64,000 nt of DNA from Hyphomicrobiales bacterium (GTDB lineage: Bacteria > Pseudomonadota > Alphaproteobacteria > Rhizobiales > Xanthobacteraceae): assembly GCA_017305665.1 (NCBI GenBank), contig JAFKKH010000019.1, positions 238,628 through 302,627 on the forward strand. The letters are read 5' to 3'. The notes under the pieces were generated by a model. It was not told the DNA's origin, did no database searches, and saw only the letters and a list, made by a program, of their open reading frames with translations. Shown here piece after piece: positions 36,340 to 45,415 of this stretch. A program made the translations under genes and the position numbers. The stretch's first letter is position 1; the number at the start of each line of letters is the position of its first letter.

Positions 36340-36750
36340 TCATACGGCATCCGATGCATGACGGAATACAAGCGTCCGAGCTGCGGTAAAATTCCACACA
36401 AGCACCAGACCGGTAGCGATACATTGGGCGATGATGTAGGGAAGACGGGTTTGGGTCAGACTGGCGACGATCAATGCGTTAATGCCGAGCCCGACAAAAC
36501 CGACCAGAACGAATTTCGTTACCCCGCGACCAAAATGCGGCTGATAGCGAAAGGTGATCATCCGGTTCAGCGTGAAACTGACAACCGCACCAACGACAAA
36601 TCCTACGCTCGTCGACAGGAGAAGCGGGACCCGTATCCATTCGATCAGAAAGATCAGTATCGAGTAGTGAACAGCCGTAGCCAGAAAGCCGACTGCGGCG
36701 AAGCGCAGAAATTCAGAAGCCATCGTCCTGCTGTCGGAATGAGCATGCAT
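36340..36750 (-). CDS. GtrA-family membrane protein
   Basis: A 136-residue four-helix protein. The family pattern is clear: FLRFAAVGFLATAVHYSILI in helix 1, a second helix ending FTLNRMITFRYQP, and a last helix ending VWNFTAARTLVF. GtrA proteins are linked to flipping or handling of polyprenyl-phosphate-linked sugars. The neighbouring UbiA fusion and two GT87-like genes make a lipid-linked-sugar module. A later ATG at 36723 is an alternative start. Confidence 0.93.
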   Translation of the reverse strand: MHAHSDSRTMASEFLRFAAVGFLATAVHYSILIFLIEWIRVPLLLSTSVGFVVGAVVSFTLNRMITFRYQPHFGRGVTKFVLVGFVGLGINALIVASLTQTRLPYIIAQCIATGLVLVWNFTAARTLVFRHASDAV

Positions 36751-36815
36751 CGTGACAATCCTGGCCTAGGCTAACGGACGAGTCAAAAATTTGCGGCGGT
36801 CGGTGCAGGTGGTCC

Positions 36816-38159
36816 TTAAAGTCGATGGACTCGTTTGTCGCGAGACGTGGCTAACCACCATGCAATCAAGACAAACCAGAGCAATCCTCCAAAAAGAAAA
36901 TGAGACACGGCAAACGACTGGTAAAAGGCCGTTCTGCTCAAAGCTCCAAGCGAAGCTGGATGTTCGATCAGGGGCGTCGTCAGCGCGATCGCCAGCCATC
37001 CGAGACCGTACGTGAACGGAGACCTTGGCCATCGCCGCCAACGTCCGAGAAAAAAAGCGGCAGGCATCAACAGCCAACAATAATAGTGTACCCATGCCAA
37101 TGGGCTCGAAACGAGCGCGAGACAAAGAATGAGAAGATATTCCAGGTCGCGCCGTTCAGACTGCGTATCGTTGTCCTTGTCAGGAAATCGGACAGATCGG
37201 ACCCAGGCAGTCACCGCCGCAATGAACAGCAGGCCGATCAGAACCTTTTCAAGGATATTTTCGCCAGAGGTCGGCAACTGAGGAAGTGAATCGTAGTGAT
37301 CGATCCTGATCCCATCCCGCAAGCGGAAAATGAACGCCGATATTGACTGCACGCTGAACGTTGGCAGCCAGCCATGGCTGTACCGAACAATACAGGTTTC
37401 GAACCAGTTTAGGTTATCGGACCAGCCATAGACCATAAGCGAAAGGATCGCAGTTGCAACTCCAGCAACCAGGAACCCCACCAATCCCTTGAAGTCCCTC
37501 CGCAGAAGAAAGAACAGACCGAACAGGACGAGCGAAGGTTTCACGACGGCGCCCAGCCCCAACAGCACACCCGCGGCCGCTGAACGCTCGCGACGAACAA
37601 GAGCAAGTCCAGCCGCTAGAACAAACAGAATAAAATAGCTTAGATTGCCGAACTTGATCCCGTTCAAAAGCGATCCGTTGACAAGAAACAAAACGGCCAA
37701 CAGCCACCGCTCCCGCAACTCCAGCCCCGCCAGGCGAACCAGGAGGAACCATGCGGCGACAACCGACGCGAGCCCCAGGGCGGTGAACACCCATGCCGCC
37801 GGCTGCGGTGGCAGCAAAGCAAAAGGCGAGAACCAGTAGGCCACAATGGGAATATTAACAAATCCGGTCGCGCCTTTTCCGATCAGGTCTCGAAGCGCCG
37901 ACGGATCGTTATTCAGCGCGGCCTGTCCCGCAAGATAGTAGGCGTTCAGAAAGTCCCACAACCAATCTGTCGGGCTACTGCCCTCGAACAGAACCAATTC
38001 AAAAACAACCAATCCCCCGACGCAGAGGCCCGCCGCCCAGATGGGCAATTCAGATTTCATGAGGCTAGCCGGGAGGCGCTTCGCGCGGGCCATCCAAAAG
38101 ATGAGGCCCACAGCTAGGGCCGCGACGAGAAGATGGAGGGTGAAAACCAAGCTATGCAT
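36816..38159 (-). CDS. GT87-like (DUF2029) integral-membrane glycosyltransferase
   Basis: A 447-residue protein with 10-12 helices. The first periplasmic loop carries the acidic site typical of C-fold transferases (LWDFLNAYYLAGQAAL), and a later loop has ALVSSPLAWVHYYCWLLMPA, the DUF2029 hallmark. Such enzymes use polyprenyl-phosphate sugars, for example mannose or arabinose donors, on the periplasmic side. It lies 65 nt upstream of GtrA on the same strand. Confidence 0.87.
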   Translation of the reverse strand: MHSLVFTLHLLVAALAVGLIFWMARAKRLPASLMKSELPIWAAGLCVGGLVVFELVLFEGSSPTDWLWDFLNAYYLAGQAALNNDPSALRDLIGKGATGFVNIPIVAYWFSPFALLPPQPAAWVFTALGLASVVAAWFLLVRLAGLELRERWLLAVLFLVNGSLLNGIKFGNLSYFILFVLAAGLALVRRERSAAAGVLLGLGAVVKPSLVLFGLFFLLRRDFKGLVGFLVAGVATAILSLMVYGWSDNLNWFETCIVRYSHGWLPTFSVQSISAFIFRLRDGIRIDHYDSLPQLPTSGENILEKVLIGLLFIAAVTAWVRSVRFPDKDNDTQSERRDLEYLLILCLALVSSPLAWVHYYCWLLMPAAFFLGRWRRWPRSPFTYGLGWLAIALTTPLIEHPASLGALSRTAFYQSFAVSHFLFGGLLWFVLIAWWLATSRDKRVHRL

Positions 38160-38458
38160 GGCAACCGGCGGAAAGCGCCAAGGAGGTTAAAGTATGAGAA
38201 GCGCGACAATTGGACCCGGGAAGGACTTTCCAGCCGTCGTCTCCGGCTTTCCAGTTCCTGCACCATTAACTCGACGGACTCGAAACACAAGGCTGAAGCT
38301 TTGATAAAGTAAATGTCACAAGATGTATTCGGTAGTGGTGAATTTCACCAAAATATCGAGTGGGGCTCATTGCGATACCGAAACTATTTAAGCCGGTAAA
38401 TCGGCGATATGCATCTCTAATTGATATCACGCCACCGGCTAAGTCACCATGACCTCTA
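38160..38458. other. Intergenic region between two GT87-like genes
   Basis: A strong ribosome site (aaggagg, 38180-38186) on the plus strand precedes a 36-codon frame at 38194-38304 (MRSATIGPGKDFPAVVSGF then P/R-rich), pointing away from both neighbours. I regard this as a candidate only. Otherwise AT-rich sequence; the promoter of the 36816 gene must be here. Confidence 0.3.
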
Positions 38459-39796
38459 TTATGTTGAAGAAGTTGCCACCGTACGGTGAGATAATGTGGA
38501 AGCATGAATCTCTCTGAGCAAAATGCCGACAAGAATCAGCACTCCGATAAAGACATGAGATTGGAGAAGATTCTGCGACGGAACGGTCGGATCGCCTGCC
38601 GGCACAAGCGGGTAGCCTGTTAACAAGAAGGATGCGGCAAGCAATGCTTTGTATATATGAGCCTGCGTACCTTTACGTCTGTCGAATATCGCCTTAAGCG
38701 CAACTACGTAAGCGGGCAACATGATGTTGTAGTGATGTACCCAGGCGATCGGCGAGGCCATCGTAAAGAGAAGCGAGGCTGTGCAGAACGCGAGAAGACT
38801 GGAGAACTGATCGGCTCCCCTGGCGCGGATGACAAATGGAATGAGGATCATCACAGCACTTGTCAGGATCGTCGCAAAATAAGCTCCTGCGATATATGGA
38901 GGAAACATCGACTGGGGAATCAGCCCGTGTGTATCTCGATCAAGGGATGGGCCGTGATACAACCAGCGGATCAGGATCCCATCGACGGATTGATTGAGGT
39001 GCTGATATTCGCCATGTCTAGACAGGAACGCAAGCACGTTCAGGTAATCGACGTGATTGCGAAAGCCGTACAGACCGATCGAAAGCATTACGGTCACGGC
39101 TAAAATCGCAGTGAATCCTGCGACAAAGCGCCATTTTTTTTGCCAGAGAGCCAGCAACCCCAGCAGGAAGAGTTGCGGCTTGACCAGGATGACAACTGCA
39201 ATCAAGCAACCCGATAGAACCTGCCTGCTGCGCAAGAGAGCCCAACACGCAAGTAAAAACAGCAGTCCCAACAAGACCTGCATTTGTCCTATCTGAAACG
39301 CGAGGTAGTTGGGATAGAATCGCAGCGTAACGAGGAACGCAATCGGCCCGATCGGAATGCTCAGGCCGCGATACTGAATATGTCCCAGCATTTCGGCGGA
39401 GAACACGGAAAATACCAGACCGGTCGCGATGAGCAGGCCCGCGTTGATATAGTTGAGTTGAAGGTTGGTTGTAATGCCCATCCGATTGAACAGATCGAGG
39501 ATGAGCAGCGCGTTAGGAGGATACTGAAATTTGACATGATCCAAAAAAAATAGCTTTTGATAGACAAGTTCCGCGGAAGAGCTGTGAAGAAACTTGAGGG
39601 CGTGATTCATTGGCAGCCATGAGTCCTCGCCGGAGTATCTTGCCTTTGAAGCCACATAGACGCTGAGCGCAAGACCGGCCGCCACACAAGCAAGCCATAT
39701 TATCCTCGAAATTCGGCTCGCCCATATCTCGCTTGGCCAAGCCGCTTCAGTTTCACCCGCGGGATCGGCTTGATATGTATGCGGACTGGACACCAC
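38459..39796 (-). CDS. GT87-like (DUF2029) integral-membrane glycosyltransferase
   Basis: A 445-residue polytopic protein with about 11 helices, homologous in layout to the protein at 36816. It has an early periplasmic acidic segment (RYSGEDSWLPMNHALKFL), KFQYPPNALLILDLFNRMG, then YLAFQIGQMQVLLGLLFLLA and the late FTMASPIAWVHHYNIMLPAY, matching the SPLAWVHYYCWLLMP signature of its neighbour. Two such enzymes side by side suggest two sequential sugar additions from lipid-linked donors. Confidence 0.87.
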   Translation of the reverse strand: MVSSPHTYQADPAGETEAAWPSEIWASRISRIIWLACVAAGLALSVYVASKARYSGEDSWLPMNHALKFLHSSSAELVYQKLFFLDHVKFQYPPNALLILDLFNRMGITTNLQLNYINAGLLIATGLVFSVFSAEMLGHIQYRGLSIPIGPIAFLVTLRFYPNYLAFQIGQMQVLLGLLFLLACWALLRSRQVLSGCLIAVVILVKPQLFLLGLLALWQKKWRFVAGFTAILAVTVMLSIGLYGFRNHVDYLNVLAFLSRHGEYQHLNQSVDGILIRWLYHGPSLDRDTHGLIPQSMFPPYIAGAYFATILTSAVMILIPFVIRARGADQFSSLLAFCTASLLFTMASPIAWVHHYNIMLPAYVVALKAIFDRRKGTQAHIYKALLAASFLLTGYPLVPAGDPTVPSQNLLQSHVFIGVLILVGILLREIHASTLSHRTVATSST

Positions 39797-39909
39797 GACA
39801 AATCCATCTAGCAGAAAAGTATGTCTAGGCTAAGTTACCCCCGCCGACACGGCTCGCAGCGAGAATGGGCGATCGCGCCGGTGCGAACCGCACCGGTTGC
39901 GGCGTCAAT

Positions 39910-40902
39910 TTATCTGAGCTGCCTGTCCATAAACTTAACGGAGCGATCGAGTGCCAGCCTGCCCGCCTTCGAACTGAGGTCGAACTGGAATTCGTGCGGG
40001 ACTTTTGGCCTATATTCCGGCAAAAAAAACAGTCGATCGACAGGCACGCCGAGTTCAGCAGCCTTCTCGGCGAACAGATGGGACTGAGGTGCTAGAACAT
40101 CGTTATTGCCGGCCGACAGGAATGTAGCGGGGAAATCCGAGGTGATATGGCGAACGACCGAAAACTGAGATAGCCGGGGATCATTCTCGAAATCCTGTGT
40201 GCCGAAATATGACCAGAGCACACCAGTCCTGCTGAAATTTGCCAACCGCGTTTCGTACATTCCGCAGTGAAGGACTACTCCCAAAAGCTGCGCCCGACGT
40301 ATGGCCGGCTTAACGCCAACCTCCTCGGCATAGGCAGGCGAACTGATGACATTCGCCACCTGGGCGGCGATCTGAGAGCCGGCCGAGTCTCCGGCTAGAA
40401 ACAGATGCGACGGATCTACATGCAACTGCCCCGCATTCGTGCTTACAAACCCAAGTGCAACATTCACCTGCTTCACGGGAGTTGGATATGTTCTGGCGGG
40501 AGCGAGCGAATACCCAACTCCGACCGCGACGAACCCCCTCGACGCAAGTATCTTGAGATAGTTGGCGATGAAATCCTTGCTTCCGCCCACCCACGATCCG
40601 CCATGCACCCAGATAACGGCCGGTAGAAGTCGACCGTCTTTCTCAGCAACAGGCGGATAGAAGACGTCAAGCAGGGCATCCTTGTCGCCATCATCATACC
40701 TGATGTTTAGCCGACTGCTTATATCTGCCGGTACGTATGGCTCAAGGCCTCGCGCCACCGCCATACCACCGCGATCAACGGCGCGCCGTTCCATCAAAGC
40801 CGTTGGCCACGGACTGACTCGGGAAGCCATGTAAACAATGGCAATCAGCAATATCGTCAACGCTACCGCCGACCCAAAAATCCAGATTGCCAATCTTAGC
40901 AT
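39910..40902 (-). CDS. Alpha/beta-hydrolase, acetyl-esterase (HSL/carboxylesterase) type
   Basis: A 330-residue protein with an N-terminal membrane anchor (MLRLAIWIFGSAVALTILLI) placing the hydrolase outside the cytosol. The oxyanion motif is WVHGGSWVGG, the nucleophile elbow GDSAGSQ, and the remaining triad members are probably the Asp in SAGNNDVLAPQSH and the His in PKVPHEFQF. In this locus it may remove O-acyl groups from the polysaccharide. It may have no link with it. Confidence 0.88.
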   Translation of the reverse strand: MLRLAIWIFGSAVALTILLIAIVYMASRVSPWPTALMERRAVDRGGMAVARGLEPYVPADISSRLNIRYDDGDKDALLDVFYPPVAEKDGRLLPAVIWVHGGSWVGGSKDFIANYLKILASRGFVAVGVGYSLAPARTYPTPVKQVNVALGFVSTNAGQLHVDPSHLFLAGDSAGSQIAAQVANVISSPAYAEEVGVKPAIRRAQLLGVVLHCGMYETRLANFSRTGVLWSYFGTQDFENDPRLSQFSVVRHITSDFPATFLSAGNNDVLAPQSHLFAEKAAELGVPVDRLFFLPEYRPKVPHEFQFDLSSKAGRLALDRSVKFMDRQLR

Positions 40903-41184
40903 TGCGGTGCCTACCGAAAGCTGATGCGCGGCCCTATTGGTCTATTCCGCCCAAGCTCCAATACATAAGTCCTAGGAACAAAAGCCGGGAAATGTCCGTT
41001 CACCGCAATTACTCGACCATGCGTACGTCGCTACGCGACCGTGGTGAGATGAAAATTATCAGACCTGTCAGTATGTCCCGGTCCATAAGACAATCCGAAT
41101 CAGCGAAAACGCCACTCTGGGAATCAAAGTTTCCGACAATTACATGTGAGACGTAGCAGTCCGAAGCGATAGCTGGAGCGGGAG

Positions 41185-42084
41185 CTAGCGCATGTGAAGT
41201 ATTCGCCCCGGCGATATTCGCCCCTTTATCACATCTAACAAAGCCAGCAGATTTCCTTTCAATCGTCCCCTGCGATCAATCCAGGGCTCCGGATATGCGC
41301 TGCGAAGCAGATTGGCCGCGACATTCCGCCAAATGATCCGACTCGCAAATCGTCGCGGCATCGATCCTTTTCGGATGAGATAAATTGGATTCGCAATTTG
41401 CGAATAACCAAAGCGAACACCCGAAGTTCGACCAGCCTTGATGCCGAGATGGACACCGAGCAACATCCCCGACAGCACAATCTGTCCATAAGGATGCAGC
41501 CTCCGAGAAAAATCGATGTCTTCTTGCCAACCGTAGAGAGGAAGGTTCTCGTCGAACAGGACGTTGTGCTCCACGATCGGCTTCAACCGGAAGGACATGT
41601 TGCACCCGTAGGTGCTATCCCAATCCTGAGGCTCGTTCAGAGACCCAAGATCTTCGGGAGCCGAGCCAAGAATCTCGACGCCCTGCTCTACGCTCAGTCC
41701 TGGGCCTTGCGCGCCGTCGGCAAGAAGAAAGCCGGTTGACCCGACCACATCGGGGCGTTCGAGGAATATTTTCTCGAGGTTCGCGAGATAGCGGGCGTCG
41801 GGGAAGTAATCGTCGTCAAAAAATACAACGACATCGGAGTCCTTGACGGCAGCCAGAATGCCGTTGCGTTGGGCTGCCAGCCCAGCCGGGCTGCTCACGA
41901 CAGTTGCTGGCGCCGGAAACCGCTCCAGGGAACCGACATCAACGTCACCCGGCACAACCGGACAGATCACAAGACGATCGGGTAACCGCATCTGCGTCGC
42001 AAGAATGTCAATCGTTCGGGAAAGAACCTCACGCCGTCCCGTCGTTGCAATTCCGACTGCGATATTAAGCTTGTTGACCGGCAT
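41185..42084 (-). CDS. Glycosyltransferase family 2
   Basis: A 299-residue GT-A enzyme from the ATG at 42084 (MPVNKLNIAVGIATTGRREV); the frame extends to 42180 without strand-like sequence. The nucleotide-binding acidic motif is VVFFDDDYFPDARYL at about 90-104, and the acceptor-side ED motif lies in LYGWQEDIDFSRRLHP. The first strand AVGIATTGR is typical of rhamnosyl/galactosyl-type GT2. It stands alone on the minus strand. Confidence 0.88.
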   Translation of the reverse strand: MPVNKLNIAVGIATTGRREVLSRTIDILATQMRLPDRLVICPVVPGDVDVGSLERFPAPATVVSSPAGLAAQRNGILAAVKDSDVVVFFDDDYFPDARYLANLEKIFLERPDVVGSTGFLLADGAQGPGLSVEQGVEILGSAPEDLGSLNEPQDWDSTYGCNMSFRLKPIVEHNVLFDENLPLYGWQEDIDFSRRLHPYGQIVLSGMLLGVHLGIKAGRTSGVRFGYSQIANPIYLIRKGSMPRRFASRIIWRNVAANLLRSAYPEPWIDRRGRLKGNLLALLDVIKGRISPGRILHMR

Positions 42085-42395
42085 CTGTATCCGTCGAAGC
42101 TGTAAATGTTCAGAACCAGGGTTGAAGAACGATGTGGACGCCAACGAATGACCGGAGAGCGCTCTGGCGTTAGTAACCATGAAAAGCCTAACTGCCGCAC
42201 TCGGTGCGTACCACTTTTCACAATACTTGCTGGTATTTGAAAAAATTCATATTCTAACAATGCGAGCTGAACTTCGGGCAATCCATGAGCGGATTAGACC
42301 ATTTCTGACTAGCGATATTCCGATTGTATGTCCAACCGCTATTAAGGTGTTCGTTAATGTTGCACGAGTTGCGGCTTACCAAGATAAACCCTAAT

Positions 42396-42725
42396 ATGAC
42401 CGCGGCTGTCGTCGAATGCGTTTATGCAGCGACCGGATCGATGCTCAAGATGGGCGACAAGCTGTGTGATCTCAGTGTGGATTTAAGTAGCGGCTTTTCT
42501 CAATACTGTCCGCCGATTTCCTATTTTCGTGTGGTCTCGCGTGAGAAGGTTTGGTTTCGGAAGATCCTCGTTGCGCCTGGCCAAAGCTGCAACGTCGGGG
42601 ATCTGATGGCGATTTTCAGCACAGAGCCGGATGAACTCGTGGACGGCGCTGCTGCTCGGCCACTGCGCATCACCACAGCGGGCATCGCTCATCATTCCGG
42701 TATGTGGTCGGCGAGCGGCACATGA
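42396..42725 (+). CDS. Lipoyl/biotinyl-like domain lacking the modifiable lysine
   Basis: A 109-residue protein from the ATG at 42396; 42357 is an alternative. It follows the barrel-sandwich pattern: VVECVYAATGSMLKMGDKL for the first half and FRKILVAPGQSCNVGDLMAI for the second. That second half matches the neighbouring lipoyl protein (LRKILSEAGKWQGIG) in the same register. Where lipoyl domains have the E-T/S-D-K-A hairpin it reads SVDLSSGFSQ, with no Lys, so it cannot carry lipoate or biotin there. Its stop overlaps the start of the SGNH-type gene at 42722 (ATGA), indicating translational coupling. Confidence 0.65.
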   Translation: MTAAVVECVYAATGSMLKMGDKLCDLSVDLSSGFSQYCPPISYFRVVSREKVWFRKILVAPGQSCNVGDLMAIFSTEPDELVDGAAARPLRITTAGIAHHSGMWSASGT

Positions 42726-44062
42726 CCGCTCTCGCCCTGACATGCGGCTCGCTCGCGGCAGACGGTTTCGTCATTCGCCGCTCGGGAATGCATTGGCTGC
42801 GCGGCGACGGCTATGTGTGCCGCCCGAACGAAGTGGTCGGCTACTGCAACATCAGTCTCGACCAGGTGTCAGGACAACGCTCGGGAAATTTCCCGCTGGC
42901 CGATGAAATGGAACTTCACGTGGCTTTTGCTCCACCGGTCGCTGGGTGCCTTCGGATCGCAGACGGACGTTCGCCGGGCGGCTACCTCAATACCTTGGGC
43001 CTTCACGTGTGGAACTCAGATGATGTGTTAGCGCATCTTGAGAAGCCTTCGGAAGGCGACCAGTCGGCGCAACCCGCCTCGGTCGAGATGCGGCTTCTCA
43101 TGATTGCCGGCCGCCGGATGAGCGCATTGGCCGATACGAACATCGGCATCCTACCCGGTTGGCACAGCCGGAGCCGAGCCTGGTGGTGCGATCGATCAGG
43201 CAACGAGCTTTCGACGCTGCTGTGCATGGGTGTTTGCGACGCGGCCGGCGTGGTCCGGGGCAACGAGACGCCGTTTGTGGAAGCCTTTGAAGCCACTCCC
43301 TCGGCAGCGCAGCTAGTCTATGTTCCCGATCATCCCATAGTCCCCTGCGCCCCGATCTTGCTGGAGCAACTGATGCGCTCGCCGGCGCAAAACGAAGCGA
43401 TCGCAGCGGACCTGAGCCGCGGATTGACCAACGGTCGGGTCGCACCCGACAGCAACGACTGGATGTTTGCGGGAGCGTTGCTTGCATCATTGCAGAATTC
43501 GCCGATGCGCGACAGATACGACGTCTTGACGCCGACCGGCTTGCAGCACCTAGGTCCGGCCAACACTATCCTGATGTCGTTGAATTCCGAAGTTCGTTCG
43601 ATCCTGAGACACAAGAAGCTCGGCTACGCCGCGCAAATGCTCCGGCATCGCCAAACGGCAGCCGGGCCTGCCGTCCGGTCGTGGCTCGCCTCGGAATTCG
43701 AGCCTATCAGGCGGAGTATCGACGACATAAAACGAGACTATCGACAACTCATCGACGCCGTCGCGGCCCAAACCGGCGCGCGAATTTTGATCCTGAACCG
43801 GATGTCGACATCCGGCTTCGAGGATATCACGAGCTACGTCTCGTTCGACGCCCCGATGAGCGACACCCTCGAAAATATCGCGGCAAAGGAAATGAACCTG
43901 ATGCTGCACGACCTGGCCCTCGAGTGCGATGTTTCAATTGTCGACGTCGATGCCATCGCAGCCGAACTGGGCGGCTCACAGAATTTGCCCGATGGAATCC
44001 ACCATAGCGCTGCGATGCAGGCAATGGTGAGATCAGAAGTCGTTCATATCCTGAATAGCTGA
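42722..44062 (+). CDS. Large SGNH-like protein with N-terminal beta-rich domain
   Basis: A 446-residue cytosolic protein from the ATG at 42722. The C-terminal 100 residues are SGNH-hydrolase-like: strand ARILILNRMS, SIVDVDAIAA at 405-414 and the catalytic-looking D-x-x-H block LPDGIHHS (Asp424, His427). The N-terminal 100 residues contain VCRPNEVVGYCNISLD and APPVAGCLRI, reminiscent of another barrel-sandwich domain (weak). No GDSL-type Ser block is obvious. The same C-terminal core (MN-x6-L, SIVDVD, D-x-x-H) recurs in the proteins at 46337 and 48255. It is convergent with the lipoyl-carrier gene (12-nt gap). Confidence 0.7.
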   Translation: MTALALTCGSLAADGFVIRRSGMHWLRGDGYVCRPNEVVGYCNISLDQVSGQRSGNFPLADEMELHVAFAPPVAGCLRIADGRSPGGYLNTLGLHVWNSDDVLAHLEKPSEGDQSAQPASVEMRLLMIAGRRMSALADTNIGILPGWHSRSRAWWCDRSGNELSTLLCMGVCDAAGVVRGNETPFVEAFEATPSAAQLVYVPDHPIVPCAPILLEQLMRSPAQNEAIAADLSRGLTNGRVAPDSNDWMFAGALLASLQNSPMRDRYDVLTPTGLQHLGPANTILMSLNSEVRSILRHKKLGYAAQMLRHRQTAAGPAVRSWLASEFEPIRRSIDDIKRDYRQLIDAVAAQTGARILILNRMSTSGFEDITSYVSFDAPMSDTLENIAAKEMNLMLHDLALECDVSIVDVDAIAAELGGSQNLPDGIHHSAAMQAMVRSEVVHILNS

Positions 44063-44074
44063 CGTTGTCCCGGG

Positions 44075-44377
44075 TCAGGTGATCTCGAAATCGACCGGGA
44101 GGTCTTTCAGCGCGTCAGTACCGTCGGGCAATGCCTCGTTGTCGTCATCGCTCAACAGCGCGAGCGGCAACCCGATGCCCTGCCATTTGCCAGCCTCGGA
44201 AAGAATTTTCCGTAGAACTCCGGGCTGGCCCGCACGGACCTCGACGATGGCCTTGTGGGTTTCGAGCTCGACCACGAGGTCGCCAGCGTTAAATTGATGT
44301 CCCACAACGCCATGCCACTCGAGAACGCGAATCTCCTCGACATCTGCGACTGCAGGGACAGAGATCTGATAAATCAT
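44075..44377 (-). CDS. Stand-alone lipoyl carrier protein
   Basis: A 100-residue single lipoyl domain. The ATG at 44377 follows a ribosome site (ggagag, about 6 nt). The hairpin VVELETHKAIVEVRAG holds the modifiable Lys (T-H-K-A in place of T-D-K-A), with VLRKILSEAG as the second-half counterpart. There is no peripheral-subunit-binding segment and no acyltransferase domain, unlike a normal E2, so it is a free carrier. It comes 48 nt after the E1 beta gene in an operon with E1 alpha and E1 beta, which would load it with an acyl group. Confidence 0.85.
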   Translation of the reverse strand: MIYQISVPAVADVEEIRVLEWHGVVGHQFNAGDLVVELETHKAIVEVRAGQPGVLRKILSEAGKWQGIGLPLALLSDDDNEALPDGTDALKDLPVDFEIT

Positions 44378-44425
44378 TTCAAGTCTCTCCAATTGGCCGG
44401 CCGGACCCAGCCATACGGGACCACG

Positions 44426-45415
44426 TCACCGTTTCAGCAATTTCCTCGCCGCTTGAACAACGCGTTGTGCGTCGGGCAAGCACGCGGGCTCAAGTACACG
44501 ATTCGACGACACCGGCGCTGGCAACGCACCAACACGAGCGGCTGATATCGGAGCGAGAATCTCCTGAACGCGGGCGATTACTTCAATCCCGACCCCGCAA
44601 GTCACCTGCCCTTCCTCAAGGGTCAGAAGCGCGTTGGTCCGGCGGACCGAACCAGCAATGGTGTCGATATCAAGGGGCGCAAGGCTGCGCAAGTCGATGA
44701 CCTCGGCGGAAACTCCTTCGGACTGGAGAAGATCCGCCGCCTCCATCGCGACCCGCGTCATGAACGAATGCGTGGAAATCGTCAGGTCCGTTCCGGAGCG
44801 ACAAACCTTGGCGAGGCCGAACGGGACGATCTCTTCTGCGAGCGGGACCTCTCCGGCAACCGGAAACAGGCGCTTGTGGTCGACAAAGACCACCGGCCCT
44901 TCTTCGCGCAGAGCGGCCTTCAGCATCCCGTAAGCGTCGGCCGCGGTCGAGGGCGCTACGACCTTCAGTCCCGGTACACTCATGAGCCAGGCTTCGATGC
45001 ATTGGGAATGGGCAACGCCCTGCCCCTTGGCGCCAGCCGTCGTCTTGACCACGAGGGGGGCCGTCAACTGACCACCTGTCTTATAGCGAAGCTTCGCCCC
45101 GTAATTGATCAGCGGGTCGAAGCCCAGCATCATGAAATCCATATAGGTGATACTGACGAGCGGTCTTAAGCCGGCAGCAGCCGCTCCCACGCCGACGCCG
45201 ACCATCGCGGCCTCCGCGACCGGCATGTCGCGGACCCGACCAGCGCCGAACTCCTCAAACAGGCCATCGAATTCACGGTAGGATCCGCCGAAAGCGCCGA
45301 CGTCCTGCCCCAAAATCACGATGCGATCATTTCCGCGCATTTCCTCGCGCACAGCGCGCATGATCGCTTCGCGGAAGAACATCCGCTCTGTCGCCATTTG
45401 ATTTTCACCAGACAT
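44426..45415 (-). CDS. 2-oxoacid dehydrogenase E1 component, beta subunit
   Basis: A 329-residue transketolase-type subunit that with E1 alpha decarboxylates a 2-oxo acid and passes the acyl group to lipoate. Family landmarks: LGQDVGAFGGSYREFDGL, RDMPVAEAAMVGVGVGAAAA (with the catalytic-region Glu), YMDFMMLGFDPLINYGAKLR and THSFMTRVAMEAADLL. It ends normally. The start overlaps the E1 alpha stop by 11 nt; Met at 45397 is an alternative. It resembles acetoin/pyruvate E1 beta, but the substrate cannot be read from sequence. Confidence 0.92.
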   Translation of the reverse strand: MSGENQMATERMFFREAIMRAVREEMRGNDRIVILGQDVGAFGGSYREFDGLFEEFGAGRVRDMPVAEAAMVGVGVGAAAAGLRPLVSITYMDFMMLGFDPLINYGAKLRYKTGGQLTAPLVVKTTAGAKGQGVAHSQCIEAWLMSVPGLKVVAPSTAADAYGMLKAALREEGPVVFVDHKRLFPVAGEVPLAEEIVPFGLAKVCRSGTDLTISTHSFMTRVAMEAADLLQSEGVSAEVIDLRSLAPLDIDTIAGSVRRTNALLTLEEGQVTCGVGIEVIARVQEILAPISAARVGALPAPVSSNRVLEPACLPDAQRVVQAARKLLKR

